The position numbers and the translations under genes are program-made. Positions 1-9,046 of a DNA stretch of 64,000 nucleotides are shown piece by piece; the stretch's first letter is position 1; each line of letters opens with the position of its first letter. The DNA is from Campylobacter peloridis LMG 23910 (lineage in GTDB: Bacteria; Campylobacterota; Campylobacteria; Campylobacterales; Campylobacteraceae). Where the stretch lies: NCBI RefSeq assembly GCF_000816785.1, contig NZ_CP007766.1:806001-870000 (forward strand). Reading direction: 5' to 3'. The notes under the pieces were generated by a model. The model had not been told where the DNA came from, searched no databases, and was given only the letters and a program-made list of their open reading frames with translations.

Positions 1-15
1 AGTATAGGAGTAAAT

Positions 16-864
16 ATGCAAGAGCTTATAAAAGATATACAAAAAGCTGTGATTGAAATTTCACACGAGCTTAGATATTTAACAGATTTTGATTATACAA
101 GTTCTCAAAATGCAACTGGAGATAATCAATTAAAACTTGATGTTAAAAGCGATGAGATTATTACTAGAATTTTAAAGCAAACTAAAGGAGTTAAAAGCTT
201 AATTAGCGAAGAAAAACAAGAGCAAATGTTAATTAATGAAAATGAAAAATATATTATTGCTTATGATCCTTTAGATGGTTCTTCTTTGGTAGATGTGAAT
301 TTTGCTATAGGTTCTATTTTTGCTATTTATGAGCAAAAGGCAAGTGCAAAAGAGCTAAAAGCAGCTGTTTATGCAATTTATGGGGTGCGTTTAGAATTTG
401 TAGTTTGTATAGATACTCCTAAGCTTTTTAGATTAAATCAAAATAATGAATTTATTTTTGTAAAAGATTTAAAATTAAATGAAAAAGGAAAATTAAACGC
501 TACTGGCGGAACACAAAAAAACTGGTCAAATATCCATAGAAATTTTATAAAAACTTTGTTTGATGAAGGATATCGCTTAAGATATTCTGGTGCTATGGTG
601 AGTGATTTGCATCAAATTTTACTTAAAGGTGGCGGATTATTTTCATATCCTGCAACAAAAGATGCACCAGAAGGAAAGTTAAGAGCTTATTTTGAAGTTT
701 TTCCTTTTGCATTTATATTTGAAAAAGCAGGTGGGTTTTCAACTAATGGAGAAAATAATTCTTTACTTGATTTGGAATTTGAAAAAATTCATGCAAGTAC
801 TCCTTGTTTTTTAGGTTCAAAATATGAAATTGAAAAACTAAAGCAAACTTATAAAGGTCTTTAA
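16..864 (+). CDS. fbp: Fructose-1,6-bisphosphatase, class I
   Basis: Hydrolyses fructose 1,6-bisphosphate to fructose 6-phosphate in gluconeogenesis, the main route to hexose phosphates in a genus that mostly does not ferment sugars; cytoplasmic. The 282-residue protein carries the metal-binding motif DPLDGSS at residues 84-90 and the acidic SEEKQE segment near 64-69, both typical of class I FBPases, although it is shorter than the usual 330 residues, as in other Campylobacter. An AGGAG ribosome binding site lies just before the ATG. The next gene begins on the last base of this one, so the two are probably translated together. Family call is secure. Confidence 0.95.
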   Translation: MQELIKDIQKAVIEISHELRYLTDFDYTSSQNATGDNQLKLDVKSDEIITRILKQTKGVKSLISEEKQEQMLINENEKYIIAYDPLDGSSLVDVNFAIGSIFAIYEQKASAKELKAAVYAIYGVRLEFVVCIDTPKLFRLNQNNEFIFVKDLKLNEKGKLNATGGTQKNWSNIHRNFIKTLFDEGYRLRYSGAMVSDLHQILLKGGGLFSYPATKDAPEGKLRAYFEVFPFAFIFEKAGGFSTNGENNSLLDLEFEKIHASTPCFLGSKYEIEKLKQTYKGL

Positions 865-1058
865 TGAGTGAAGTTAAAGATGAATTTGAACTAGCTTTAG
901 AGCTAAAAAAGAACGAACTTCAAGTTTGTCAAAATGAAAAAAACTTAAAATCTTGTTTACCTTGTTCTATGGTTTTTGAATGCTCTTTGAGAAAAGAATA
1001 TGTAGAAGCTGTATATAAAAGTATGTCAAAAGGTAAAACAGGTGGTTTTGATTTTTAA
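864..1058 (+). CDS. Small four-cysteine protein (Cj0839c-like)
   Basis: A 64-residue protein of unknown function. It starts on the last base of fbp (TAATG) and ends 14 bases before metG. Four cysteines at residues 22, 31, 34 and 40, including one CPxC-like pair (CLPC), could bind zinc or an Fe-S cluster; this is inference from spacing only. The rest is charged and helical-looking, with no signal peptide or membrane segment. The same small gene lies between fbp and metG in C. jejuni as I recall, which supports it being real. No function is assigned. Confidence 0.85.
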   Translation: MSEVKDEFELALELKKNELQVCQNEKNLKSCLPCSMVFECSLRKEYVEAVYKSMSKGKTGGFDF

Positions 1059-1072
1059 TTAAAGAGGTAAAA

Positions 1073-2959
1073 ATGCGTTATATAACTACTCCTATATATT
1101 ATGTAAATGATGTTGCACATATTGGCCATGCTTATACGACTATCATAGCAGATACTTTAGCTAGATTTTATCGTTTGCAAGGACATAGAACTTTTTTTTT
1201 AACAGGAACTGATGAACATGGCCAAAAGATAGAGCAAGCTGCTAGTGCTAGAAATTTTAGCCCAAAAGAATATGCAGATGAAGTCAGTGCTAAATTTAAA
1301 AAACTTTGGGATGAATTTGAAATTTCTTATGATTATTTTATTAGAACTACAGATGAAAATCATATCTTAAGCGTGCAACAAGTTTTTAAAAAAATGTTTG
1401 ATAAGGGTGATATATATAAAGGAACTTATGAAGGATTTTATTGTGTTTCTTGTGAGAGTTATTTTACTCAAACTCAGCTTGTGGATGAATGTAATTGCCC
1501 AGATTGTGGTAAAAAAACACAACTTTTAAAAGAAGAAAGTTATTTTTTTAAGCTTTCAAAATATCAAGATAAAATTTTAAAATGGTATAAAGAGCAAGAA
1601 CCTATTTTGCCAAAAAATAAAACAAACGAGCTTATAAATTTTGTTGAAGGTGGCTTAAAAGATCTTTCCATTACTAGAACTAGTTTTGAATGGGGTATTA
1701 AATTGCCAAAAGAATTAAATGATGATAAACATGTTGTTTATGTTTGGCTTGATGCTTTGACAAATTACATAAGTGCTTTGGGTTATGGACTTGATAATAA
1801 AAATATGAATTTATGGCCTGCGCATGTGCATTTTGTAGGTAAAGATATATTACGATTTCATGCAGTGTATTGGCCAGCTTTTTTAATGAGTTTAGAACTT
1901 CCTTTGCCTAAATTTGTAGCTGCACATGGTTGGTGGACAAAAGATGGTGAAAAAATGAGTAAATCAAAAGGTAATGTTGTTGCTCCTAAAGAGGTGGCAG
2001 ATACTTTTGGTATAGAAGCTTTTAGATATTTTTTACTCAGAGAAGTTCCTTTTGGTAATGATGGGGATTTTTCACAAAGAGCATTGGTTACAAGAATCAA
2101 TGCAGAGTTAAGCAATGAGCTTGGAAATTTATTAAATAGAATCATTGGTATGAGTGCAAAATATTCTCAAAATTTTATTGATTCTAAAGATGTAAGTGTG
2201 TTTTTTAACCAAGAGTTAAATGAGTGTAAAGAGTATTTAGAAAACGCAATCAATGCTTTAGAAAATATCCAGCCAAATCGTTATTTAGAAGAACTTTTTA
2301 AAGCATTATCATTAGCTAATTTAAGCATTAGTAAGTATGAACCTTGGAATTTAATCAAAAACAATGAAACACAAAAAGCAAATGCCTTGGTAGCTTTATG
2401 TGCAAATATTTTAGCAAAAGTAGCTATTTTGCTTTTTGCTGCTATGCCAAAAACGGCTTTAAAAATTGCTAAAGCCTTAAATTTTGAAATTTCAAACGAA
2501 AATTATCAAAAATTAATTTTAGACAAGCAATTATGTGATTTAAAATCTAGTGCATGTGAGGCTTTGTTTCCAAAAATAGAATTAACTCATGAAAATAAAA
2601 AAGAAGAAAATATAGAAGTTATACCAAGTTTACCTCAGATTAAAATTGATGATTTTAAAAAAATTGAAATAAAAATAGCTTTAGTAAAAGATTGCCAAAA
2701 TATAGAAGGAAGTGAAAAGCTTTTAAAATTTCAGCTTGAACTTGAAAATGGTGAGTTAAGACAAGTTCTTTCGGGTATTGCTAAATTTTATAAAGCTAGT
2801 GAATTGGTTGGAAAACAAGTGTGTGTTATAACAAATCTAAAAAAAGCCAAAATTTTTGGACATGAAAGTCAGGGTATGATTTTAAGCGCTGAAAAAAACG
2901 GAAAATTAGTTTTAATTACACCAGAAAATTTTATAGAAAATGGTGCTTTAATAGGCTAA
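1073..2959 (+). CDS. metG: Methionyl-tRNA synthetase
   Basis: Charges tRNA-Met with methionine in the cytoplasm. The 628-residue protein shows the class I signatures HIGH at residues 16-19 and KMSKS at 294-298, a zinc-knuckle region with paired cysteines around 124-150, an anticodon-binding helical domain, and a C-terminal tRNA-binding (OB-fold) domain over about the last 105 residues that serves for dimerisation or tRNA capture. A GAGG ribosome binding site precedes the ATG. It ends one base before the next gene, suggesting one transcript with fbp upstream. Confidence 0.97.
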   Translation: MRYITTPIYYVNDVAHIGHAYTTIIADTLARFYRLQGHRTFFLTGTDEHGQKIEQAASARNFSPKEYADEVSAKFKKLWDEFEISYDYFIRTTDENHILSVQQVFKKMFDKGDIYKGTYEGFYCVSCESYFTQTQLVDECNCPDCGKKTQLLKEESYFFKLSKYQDKILKWYKEQEPILPKNKTNELINFVEGGLKDLSITRTSFEWGIKLPKELNDDKHVVYVWLDALTNYISALGYGLDNKNMNLWPAHVHFVGKDILRFHAVYWPAFLMSLELPLPKFVAAHGWWTKDGEKMSKSKGNVVAPKEVADTFGIEAFRYFLLREVPFGNDGDFSQRALVTRINAELSNELGNLLNRIIGMSAKYSQNFIDSKDVSVFFNQELNECKEYLENAINALENIQPNRYLEELFKALSLANLSISKYEPWNLIKNNETQKANALVALCANILAKVAILLFAAMPKTALKIAKALNFEISNENYQKLILDKQLCDLKSSACEALFPKIELTHENKKEENIEVIPSLPQIKIDDFKKIEIKIALVKDCQNIEGSEKLLKFQLELENGELRQVLSGIAKFYKASELVGKQVCVITNLKKAKIFGHESQGMILSAEKNGKLVLITPENFIENGALIG

Positions 2960-2960
2960 A

Positions 2961-3902
2961 ATGAATATTTCAAATTTTTATGAGCTCATTAACGCACAAG
3001 TTGTTAATTATGGTGCAACTTCAAGTGTTTATGATTTTAGTATAGATTTGAATAAAATTAAGCCTGCAAGTGTTTTTTTTGCAAGGAATCAAGAGCAAGC
3101 AAATTACGCCATTAAACTTGGTGCTTATGTGATAGTAAGCGAAATAAAACTCAATATTGAAGATAAAGATGTATTTTATCTTCAAGTTTTTAATCTTGAA
3201 GAAGCTATATTAAGATTTTTTAGGTTTTTAAGCGAAGAAAAGTCGTATCAATTTTTATATTGCAATAATATAGAATTAAAATTTGCAAAGGCTTTTGGTT
3301 TTAAAATCTTAAGTGCAAATATTTTTAACGATTTTGATACATTAAAAAACTCCAAGGAAAATACTTTTTTTTGCACAAGTAATGCCGAGTTTATTTTAAA
3401 ATTAAACCCTCAATTTTATCAATTAAAACAATGTGAATATAAGCTTTTAGGTTGTAAATCTTTATTTCAAACAAGTATGTTATGCAAAAATTTATATTTT
3501 AAGGATTTAAAATTTGCTTTTTTTTATGCGGAATTTTTTGCTAGTTTTGTTGATTTTATAGAAAAACATAAAATATCTTTTACATTTAATGATAAAAAAC
3601 TAGAACTTTTTAATGCTTATTTTGTAGATCAAAAAAATGAAATTTGTGTTTTTGGTGGAAGTTCTAGAGTGATATTGCTTGTTGAAAATGATGATGAATT
3701 TGACTTTATATCGCAAAAACTTCAAGGGGTAAAAGGATTTAAAACTGCTTTAAAAAATTCATTATTTTGTGATTTTTCATATGAAAATTTAAAACATTTA
3801 AAACATTTTTTTGATTTTAAATATTGTCTTATTAAAGAAAATAAAGAAGAATTTTTAAATCATTTTTTACCTCAAGAAAAAGAAATAAGTTTATTTGATT
3901 AA
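2961..3902 (+). CDS. Conserved hypothetical, Mur-ligase N-domain-like (Cj0837c-like)
   Basis: A 313-residue cytoplasmic protein that I cannot assign. Residues 25-65 read like the first domain of MurE/MurF ligases (a stretch with KPASVFFA followed by an alternating helix-strand ending in GAYVIVSE), but no GTNGKT-type P-loop follows, so an ATP-dependent ligase is unlikely. The rest is rich in Phe, Lys and Asp without recognisable motifs. It begins one base after metG and is probably co-transcribed. The same neighbour follows metG in C. jejuni as I recall. Function unknown; the Mur resemblance is by eye. Confidence 0.8.
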   Translation: MNISNFYELINAQVVNYGATSSVYDFSIDLNKIKPASVFFARNQEQANYAIKLGAYVIVSEIKLNIEDKDVFYLQVFNLEEAILRFFRFLSEEKSYQFLYCNNIELKFAKAFGFKILSANIFNDFDTLKNSKENTFFCTSNAEFILKLNPQFYQLKQCEYKLLGCKSLFQTSMLCKNLYFKDLKFAFFYAEFFASFVDFIEKHKISFTFNDKKLELFNAYFVDQKNEICVFGGSSRVILLVENDDEFDFISQKLQGVKGFKTALKNSLFCDFSYENLKHLKHFFDFKYCLIKENKEEFLNHFLPQEKEISLFD

Positions 3903-3961
3903 AACATTAACTATAAAAAGCTATATTTATTTTTTAAAATAAATTTACTAAAGGAAGGTAT

Positions 3962-4705
3962 ATGAAAAAATTTTTATTTTTAAGTTTAGTTGCTGCAGCT
4001 ACTTTAAATGCTGAAATTTTAATTTATGGTCCAGGTGGCCCAGCTCCTGTTTTAAAAGAACTTGCTAAACAATTTGAAGAAAAAAGTGGTGAGAAAGTTG
4101 TTGTGAATGCAGGACCAACTCCTAAATGGATTAAGCAAGCAAAAGTAGATGCTGATATTATTTACTCTGGTAACACTTCTATGATGGATGGGTTTATTAA
4201 AACTATGCCAAAGCAAATTAAAATTGAAGATGTTCAAGTTTTAAATGCACGCGGTTCTGGAATGATTGTTAGAGCAAGTAATCCTAAAAAAATTAAAAAA
4301 TTTGAAGATATATTAAAAGATGGCATAAATATAATGGTGGTCGATGGAGCAGGGCAGGTTGGTTTATATGAAGATATGGCTTTAAAAACTGGTAAAATAG
4401 AAAATTTAGAGAAGTTAAGAAAAAATATCAAAGTATATGCTAAAAACTCCAAAGCAGCGGTTGATGAGTGGAAAAATAATCCAAACATTGATGTTTTAAT
4501 CATTTGGACACATTGGATTAAAGCGGTAGGAGAAAATGAAAACAAATTTATCAAAGCAGATAAAAATTCAATTATATATAGAGCAGCTGAAATAGTTCCA
4601 ACTCAAAAAGGAAAGCAAAATCCAAAAGTAGCTGAATTTATAAAATTTACTCAAAGTAAAGAAGCGCAAAAGGTTTGGGAAAAAGAAGGTTGGTTGGCTA
4701 AATAA
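3962..4705 (+). CDS. AcfC/PEB3-like periplasmic binding protein
   Basis: A 247-residue protein with an N-terminal signal peptide (about residues 1-17, cleaved after LNA) and the fold signature of substrate-binding proteins related to accessory colonisation factor AcfC and C. jejuni PEB3: YGPGGP at 22-27, then GPTPKW and a central DGAGQ segment. PEB3 binds 3-phosphoglycerate and other anions and is N-glycosylated; whether this paralogue binds the same ligand is inference. There is no transporter gene beside it. A strong ribosome binding site (AAGGAAGG) precedes the ATG and a hairpin terminator follows, so it is probably transcribed alone. Confidence 0.85.
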   Translation: MKKFLFLSLVAAATLNAEILIYGPGGPAPVLKELAKQFEEKSGEKVVVNAGPTPKWIKQAKVDADIIYSGNTSMMDGFIKTMPKQIKIEDVQVLNARGSGMIVRASNPKKIKKFEDILKDGINIMVVDGAGQVGLYEDMALKTGKIENLEKLRKNIKVYAKNSKAAVDEWKNNPNIDVLIIWTHWIKAVGENENKFIKADKNSIIYRAAEIVPTQKGKQNPKVAEFIKFTQSKEAQKVWEKEGWLAK

Positions 4706-4710
4706 GCAAA

Positions 4711-4743
4711 AAAGCATTTTACTTTATTGGTAAAATGCTTTTA
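4711..4743. terminator. Bidirectional intrinsic terminator
   Basis: A perfect 13-bp inverted repeat (left arm AAAAGCATTTTAC, 7-base loop, right arm GTAAAATGCTTTT) lies between the convergent AcfC/PEB3-like gene and yceI. The T-run at the end of either arm gives a U-tract in both directions, so it should end both transcripts. Confidence 0.85.
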
Positions 4744-4746
4744 GTG

Positions 4747-5319
4747 TTATTTTTCGTTAATTTCTGCTTCGATGTTAATTTGTACTTCATCGCCAAGTGT
4801 TAAACTAGAAGTATTTGGAGCGAATTTAAAGTCACTTCTTTTGATTTGTCCTTGTAAAGTAAAACCAGCTTTTTCTTTGTCGCTATCTGTTTTGATAACT
4901 CCACCAATTTCAGTATCTAAAACAATATCTTTGCTTACACCAGCAATGTTTAATAAACCATACATTTTACCTTTTTCATTAGAAATTTTTTCATATTTAC
5001 TCATAGTAAAAGTAATGTTTGGGTGAGTTTTGGCTTTGAAAAAATCATCTTGTTGTAAGTGAGCATCTCTTGCTTTGTTTTCAGTATTTATAGAAGCAAC
5101 TTTTATATTTGCTTGAAGTTTATTAAATTCAAATTTGGCACTATCAAAATCAATCACCGCATCATAATCTTTGAAATTTCCATTTACATTGCTAATTTGC
5201 AGATGTTTAATTTTAAAAGCAACACTAGAATGAGCTTTATCTAAAACAAAATCTTTTGCGAAAGAATTATTTGTTAAAAATAAAGCAATTAAACATGAAC
5301 TAAATAATATTTTTTTCAT
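4747..5319 (-). CDS. YceI family periplasmic lipid-binding protein
   Basis: A 190-residue secreted protein. The start at 5319 (MKKIL) is chosen because it has AAGGAG seven bases upstream and begins directly with a signal peptide (cleavage near SFA/KD, residue 20-21). The mature part is a YceI lipocalin-like beta barrel: KAHSSVAFKIKH near the mature N-terminus, the NxxFTM strand and the late SDFKFAP segment are family hallmarks. Such proteins bind isoprenoid lipids in their core; the ligand here is unknown. Monocistronic by spacing. Confidence 0.9.
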   Translation of the reverse strand: MKKILFSSCLIALFLTNNSFAKDFVLDKAHSSVAFKIKHLQISNVNGNFKDYDAVIDFDSAKFEFNKLQANIKVASINTENKARDAHLQQDDFFKAKTHPNITFTMSKYEKISNEKGKMYGLLNIAGVSKDIVLDTEIGGVIKTDSDKEKAGFTLQGQIKRSDFKFAPNTSSLTLGDEVQINIEAEINEK

Positions 5320-5389
5320 TAACAATACTCCTTGAAAATATAAAATATTTATAGAATACAAAGTTAAAATAAATCAAAAATAAAATTTA

Positions 5390-6055
5390 TTATATGTAAT
5401 CAATAAGATCTTTTGCTTTTGCATTTTGAAACCCTTTTAGTCTTAATAAGCAACTATCGCATTTTCCGCATGCTTTATCTTCTCTTTCATAACAAGACCA
5501 AGTGTATTCTAAAGCAACTTTTTCTTTTAATGCTAATGTTACAATTTCTCCTTTATTAAGATGAACTAAAGGAGTTTTTATATCAACTTTAAATGATTTA
5601 TTAGTTCCTTCATTGATAAATTCTTTTGCTTTTTGTATAAAATTATGCGAGCAATCAGGGTATCCACTGCTGTCATCTTGAACTACACCTATAAAAATAC
5701 TTTCACATTTTTCTTTTTCAGCTATAGCTCCTGCGATGGATAAAAAAATACCATTTCTAAAAGGAACATAAGTGTTTGGAACTTCTTTTTCGTGTAGTTT
5801 TTCTTTAGGAATTTCTAAATTTAAATCCGTCAAAGAGCTTCCGCCTATATTTGCTATAAAAGAAACATCTAAAATATATTTTGTTTTTATATTTAATTTT
5901 TCACAAATTTTATTAAAACATTCTTTTTCTTTTTGCATAGTGCGTTGGTTGTAATCAAAATGTAAAGCAATGATTTCATATCCTTCTTTTTTGGCTAAAT
6001 ACGCACACAAAGTACTATCCATGCCACCACTTATAATACAAAGAGCTTTTTTCAT
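5390..6055 (-). CDS. queC: 7-cyano-7-deazaguanine synthase
   Basis: Converts 7-carboxy-7-deazaguanine to preQ0 with ATP and ammonia in queuosine biosynthesis. The 221 residues include the PP-loop SGGMDS at 9-14 and the C-terminal zinc-binding cysteines ([15 protein letters not shown]), both diagnostic of QueC. An AAGGAG-type site lies before the ATG. No other queuosine gene is in the window. It is divergent from ybeY with a 52-bp shared promoter region. Confidence 0.95.
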   Translation of the reverse strand: MKKALCIISGGMDSTLCAYLAKKEGYEIIALHFDYNQRTMQKEKECFNKICEKLNIKTKYILDVSFIANIGGSSLTDLNLEIPKEKLHEKEVPNTYVPFRNGIFLSIAGAIAEKEKCESIFIGVVQDDSSGYPDCSHNFIQKAKEFINEGTNKSFKVDIKTPLVHLNKGEIVTLALKEKVALEYTWSCYEREDKACGKCDSCLLRLKGFQNAKAKDLIDYI

Positions 6056-6073
6056 ACTTCTCCTTAAATTTGA

Positions 6074-6090
6074 TATAATTTGAAATTATA
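6074..6090. promoter_or_regulatory. Palindromic divergent promoter of queC and ybeY
   Basis: The 17-base near-perfect palindrome TATAATTTGAAATTATA (8-bp arms around one base) contains a TATAAT-type -10 reading toward ybeY and its mirror image reading toward queC. Campylobacter sigma-70 promoters need little more than an extended -10, so both genes could start here and compete. Confidence 0.5.
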
Positions 6091-6107
6091 ATTTCAAAAG
6101 GATAATA

Positions 6108-6518
6108 ATGATTTTTTGCGAAGAAGAAGTGGAAATTTCTTTTCTTGAAAAAATTGCTAATAAGATGAGTGATAAAAATATAGAACTTGTTTTAGTAGAT
6201 GAAAAAACTATGCTTGAAATTAATTTATCACAAAGAGGCATAAACAAAACCACAGATGTTTTATCATTTCCACTTTTGGATAATTGTGAAAATTTATTAG
6301 GTTCTATTGTTATTAATATAGATGAAGTTAAAAAAAAAGCTTTAGAATTTAAACACACTGATGAAGAAGAGATGGCTTTGCTTTTTATACACGCGATGCT
6401 TCATTTGCAAGGTTATGATCATGAAAAAGATCAAGGACAAATGAGGCAAAAGGAGCAAGAGTGGATAAATTTTTTTAAATTACCAAAAAGTTTAATTATC
6501 AGAGTAGAGGAGGGTTAG
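6108..6518 (+). CDS. ybeY: Endoribonuclease YbeY, 16S rRNA maturation
   Basis: A single-strand RNase needed for 16S rRNA 3' end processing and ribosome quality control. The 136-residue protein holds the zinc motif H-x3-H-x5-H at His95, His99 and His105 (HAMLHLQGYDH) and the preceding TDVLSFP segment, both UPF0054 hallmarks. AAAGG lies before the ATG. The next gene starts one base after its stop, so they likely share a transcript. Confidence 0.95.
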   Translation: MIFCEEEVEISFLEKIANKMSDKNIELVLVDEKTMLEINLSQRGINKTTDVLSFPLLDNCENLLGSIVINIDEVKKKALEFKHTDEEEMALLFIHAMLHLQGYDHEKDQGQMRQKEQEWINFFKLPKSLIIRVEEG

Positions 6519-6519
6519 A

Positions 6520-7494
6520 ATGATTAAAAAAACTGCATTTTGTTTAAGTTTATGTGCAAGTTTATATGCATATGATGAAAATACATTTGATATTAGTTTT
6601 TTACAAGGTAAAAATTTTGATATACAACTATATAGCTCTTTGAAAAGCAATACTAGTTATGGTTTTATACAAACTCAAGAAAATCAATACAATTTTTGGG
6701 GCAGTGCTAAAAAAGATGAGTATTATTTAAGTGCTACAGATTTTGGAACTTGTGCTTTAAAAAATACAAAAAAAGATATATTTGAAGCTTTATGTAAGAT
6801 AAATGAAGAAACAAAAGAATTTATTTTTTCTAAAGAGAATTTAAATGCAAAAATTTATCAAATTAATTTAAAAGATCAAAAAAATATAATTGATGAAAAT
6901 AAAACTATAGAGTTTGATTATACAGATTCTTTGTTGAGCATTGAAAGTAAAGATAAAAATTTGCAAAAAATTATTGATGATTTTAATGAGAATTTGGATA
7001 AAAAATCTTTACTGAATAAAGCTAATCAAGCTTTAAAAAAATGGAAAAATGAAGAAATTTCTAATAATGAAATTTTAAATCAAGTTTATGTTTTTTATTA
7101 TGATAAAAATATTATTTCATTAGGAAAAAATGCTTATTCTTATACGGGTGGTGCTCATGGTATGGTGAATTTTCAAAGAAAAACTTATGATATATCAAAC
7201 ATGAAACTTATTGATATAAAAAATGAATTAATGTTAGAAGATAATCGTTTTCAAAATATCATATTACAAAAAATTAAAGAAAAATATAGCGAAGATGATT
7301 TATTTGATACTAAAAATATCAAAATGACTAGTATTTTTGAGGTGAAAAAAAATGGATTGATTTTTATATGGGAACCTTATGATATAGCACCATATTCTAC
7401 CGGAGTGATTGAAATTTTTGTTAGTTTTAAAGAATTGAAACCTTTTTGGAGAAAAAATTCAAAATTAGCATATTTGATTGAGTCTATAAAATGA
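6520..7494 (+). CDS. Secreted DUF3298/RsiV-like protein
   Basis: A 324-residue protein with an N-terminal signal peptide (about 1-18, ending LYA). The C-terminal part has the segment YTGGAHG near residue 207 followed by a conserved strand pattern, which marks the DUF3298 domain found in RsiV-like lysozyme-binding and other envelope proteins. It has no membrane anchor of the RsiV kind, so an anti-sigma role is unlikely; periplasmic location is inferred. Function unknown. It follows ybeY by one base. Confidence 0.75.
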   Translation: MIKKTAFCLSLCASLYAYDENTFDISFLQGKNFDIQLYSSLKSNTSYGFIQTQENQYNFWGSAKKDEYYLSATDFGTCALKNTKKDIFEALCKINEETKEFIFSKENLNAKIYQINLKDQKNIIDENKTIEFDYTDSLLSIESKDKNLQKIIDDFNENLDKKSLLNKANQALKKWKNEEISNNEILNQVYVFYYDKNIISLGKNAYSYTGGAHGMVNFQRKTYDISNMKLIDIKNELMLEDNRFQNIILQKIKEKYSEDDLFDTKNIKMTSIFEVKKNGLIFIWEPYDIAPYSTGVIEIFVSFKELKPFWRKNSKLAYLIESIK

Positions 7495-7496
7495 AC

Positions 7497-7907
7497 TCAA
7501 TCATCAAATTTTTGTCTTAAGATGTTTCCATTATCATCAATGTAAAGTTTCATTTGATTGTTGAGTTTGATTTTGTAGTATGAAATTTTTCTTTCTATTT
7601 CTATGATATTTGTATTAGGATAGATGTTTTTAATAGTATTTTGTATAGCTAAAGGCAAAATAGCATAATTTAATGATTTAAAATTTTCAGCTTCTTTAAA
7701 TTCTCCAGTAAGTAAAAATTCTAACTCACTTCCATCGCTTAAATAAATTTCATAAGAATAACCATCTTGTTCTACTAAACCAATTTCTGCGTTAAAATAA
7801 TCTTTTATAAATTTTTTAATATTTACTGGTAAAGAATCAGGAGCTATAACTATACCTGCATTAAGTATGTTTAAAGTTAGAAAAAAAACTAGAATTATTT
7901 TTTTCAT
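7497..7907 (-). CDS. Secreted PepSY-like protein
   Basis: A 136-residue protein with a signal peptide (residues 1-17) and a tandem of PepSY-like beta-alpha-beta units: a run resembling ...GYSYEIYLSDGSELEF and later YYKIKLNNQMKLYIDDNG, the pattern of the DUF2874/PepSY-like periplasmic family. It is convergent with the DUF3298 gene, ending 2 bases from it, and has AAGGTG before the ATG. Role unknown; related proteins are small periplasmic inhibitors or calcium-region proteins. Confidence 0.75.
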   Translation of the reverse strand: MKKIILVFFLTLNILNAGIVIAPDSLPVNIKKFIKDYFNAEIGLVEQDGYSYEIYLSDGSELEFLLTGEFKEAENFKSLNYAILPLAIQNTIKNIYPNTNIIEIERKISYYKIKLNNQMKLYIDDNGNILRQKFDD

Positions 7908-8024
7908 TTTTCACCTTGAATGAATTTTTGACGATATTGTATCTTATTAGTGTGAATTTTGTGTGTAAGCTAAAAATTAAATAGCTTTTTGTTATAATTT
8001 ATCAAAAATATAAAAAGTAGGGCA

Positions 8025-8555
8025 ATGGTAGCTTCTTTTTTAATAGCAATAAATATCGTTATATTTATTTATGTAAATTATCTTCATTTTAACTCTTTAA
8101 ATTTGGATGTAATTTTAGGTTTAAATTTATTTTTCTTTCAAGGTTTTTATTGGCAAATTTTAAGTTCCATGTTTATGCATGGAAATTGGCCACATTTGAT
8201 TTTAAATATGATAGTGCTTTTTCAGTTTGGAACTATGCTGGAAAAATATTTAAAAAGTTTTAAATTTGCTTTGTTGTATTTTTTAGGCGGGATATTATGT
8301 TCTTTGCTTAGTGTATTTTATATATATATTAGTTTTAATGGTAATTTTGTAAATGTTGTTGGAGCTAGTGGAGCAATATGTGTTTTAATGGGATTTTATG
8401 CATATTTAGACAAAACTGCCACAAAAGGACTTATTGTGGCTATATTATTAATGAGTTTTGCACCTATTTTAATGGGTGTAAATATAGCTTGGTATGCACA
8501 TATTTTTGGTTTTATATGTGGTTATATTTTTGCTAAATTTAAGGTTATTAAATGA
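8025..8555 (+). CDS. Rhomboid family intramembrane serine protease
   Basis: A 176-residue polytopic membrane protein with about six hydrophobic segments. Catalytic Ser115 sits in GASG and catalytic His159 in the last helix (AHIFGFICG), while the oxyanion-side HGNWPHLILNM segment (52-62) matches the rhomboid HxNxxHxxxN pattern. It therefore cleaves membrane proteins within the bilayer; the substrate is unknown. A TATAAT box at 7993-7998 gives a short leader. It overlaps the next gene by 4 bases (ATGA). Confidence 0.9.
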   Translation: MVASFLIAINIVIFIYVNYLHFNSLNLDVILGLNLFFFQGFYWQILSSMFMHGNWPHLILNMIVLFQFGTMLEKYLKSFKFALLYFLGGILCSLLSVFYIYISFNGNFVNVVGASGAICVLMGFYAYLDKTATKGLIVAILLMSFAPILMGVNIAWYAHIFGFICGYIFAKFKVIK

Positions 8556-9046
8556 AATATATCTATCTTATAAGGCATGCTAAAGCACAAAAAGAAAATT
8601 ATGAACAGGATTTACAAAGAGATTTAAGTTCTAGCGGAAAAGATGATCTTAAAACTATGATATATAGAATAAAAAATTTAAATTTCAAAGCGCAAAAAAT
8701 TTTTTCAAGTCCTGCAAGGCGTTGTATTAAAACAGCTCAAAAATTATGCAAAAATTTTGGATTAAAAGAAAAAGATATAGTTATAGAAAAAAGTTTTTAT
8801 GAAGATGACTTAGAAACCATTTTAAATTTTATAAAAGATTTGCAACAAAATAGGGTAGTGCTTGTAATGCATAATCCTTTGCTAATAAATTTATGCGAGT
8901 ATTTAACGCATATTGATTTAGAAAATTTTCCAACTTCTGCTATTTTATGCTTGCAATTTGATATAAATAATTTTAAAGAATTAAAAGAACACAGCGGAGA
9001 AGTTGTGTTTTTTGATTATCCTAAAAGTCAAGAATTAACTAAATAA
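8552..9046 (+). CDS. SixA-like histidine phosphatase
   Basis: A 164-residue member of the histidine phosphatase (phosphoglycerate-mutase) superfamily. The catalytic RHA motif is at residues 8-10 and the second active-site histidine at 107 (VMHNP); FSSPARR near 51-57 provides the phosphate-binding arginines. The short form without lid matches SixA, which dephosphorylates phosphohistidine. The start overlaps the rhomboid stop. The target is unknown. Confidence 0.85.
   Translation: MKYIYLIRHAKAQKENYEQDLQRDLSSSGKDDLKTMIYRIKNLNFKAQKIFSSPARRCIKTAQKLCKNFGLKEKDIVIEKSFYEDDLETILNFIKDLQQNRVVLVMHNPLLINLCEYLTHIDLENFPTSAILCLQFDINNFKELKEHSGEVVFFDYPKSQELTK

Noticed and set aside
1858-2145. 95-codon frame opposite metG
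   Set aside because: It lies inside the conserved catalytic region of metG (KMSKS) and has no ribosome binding site.
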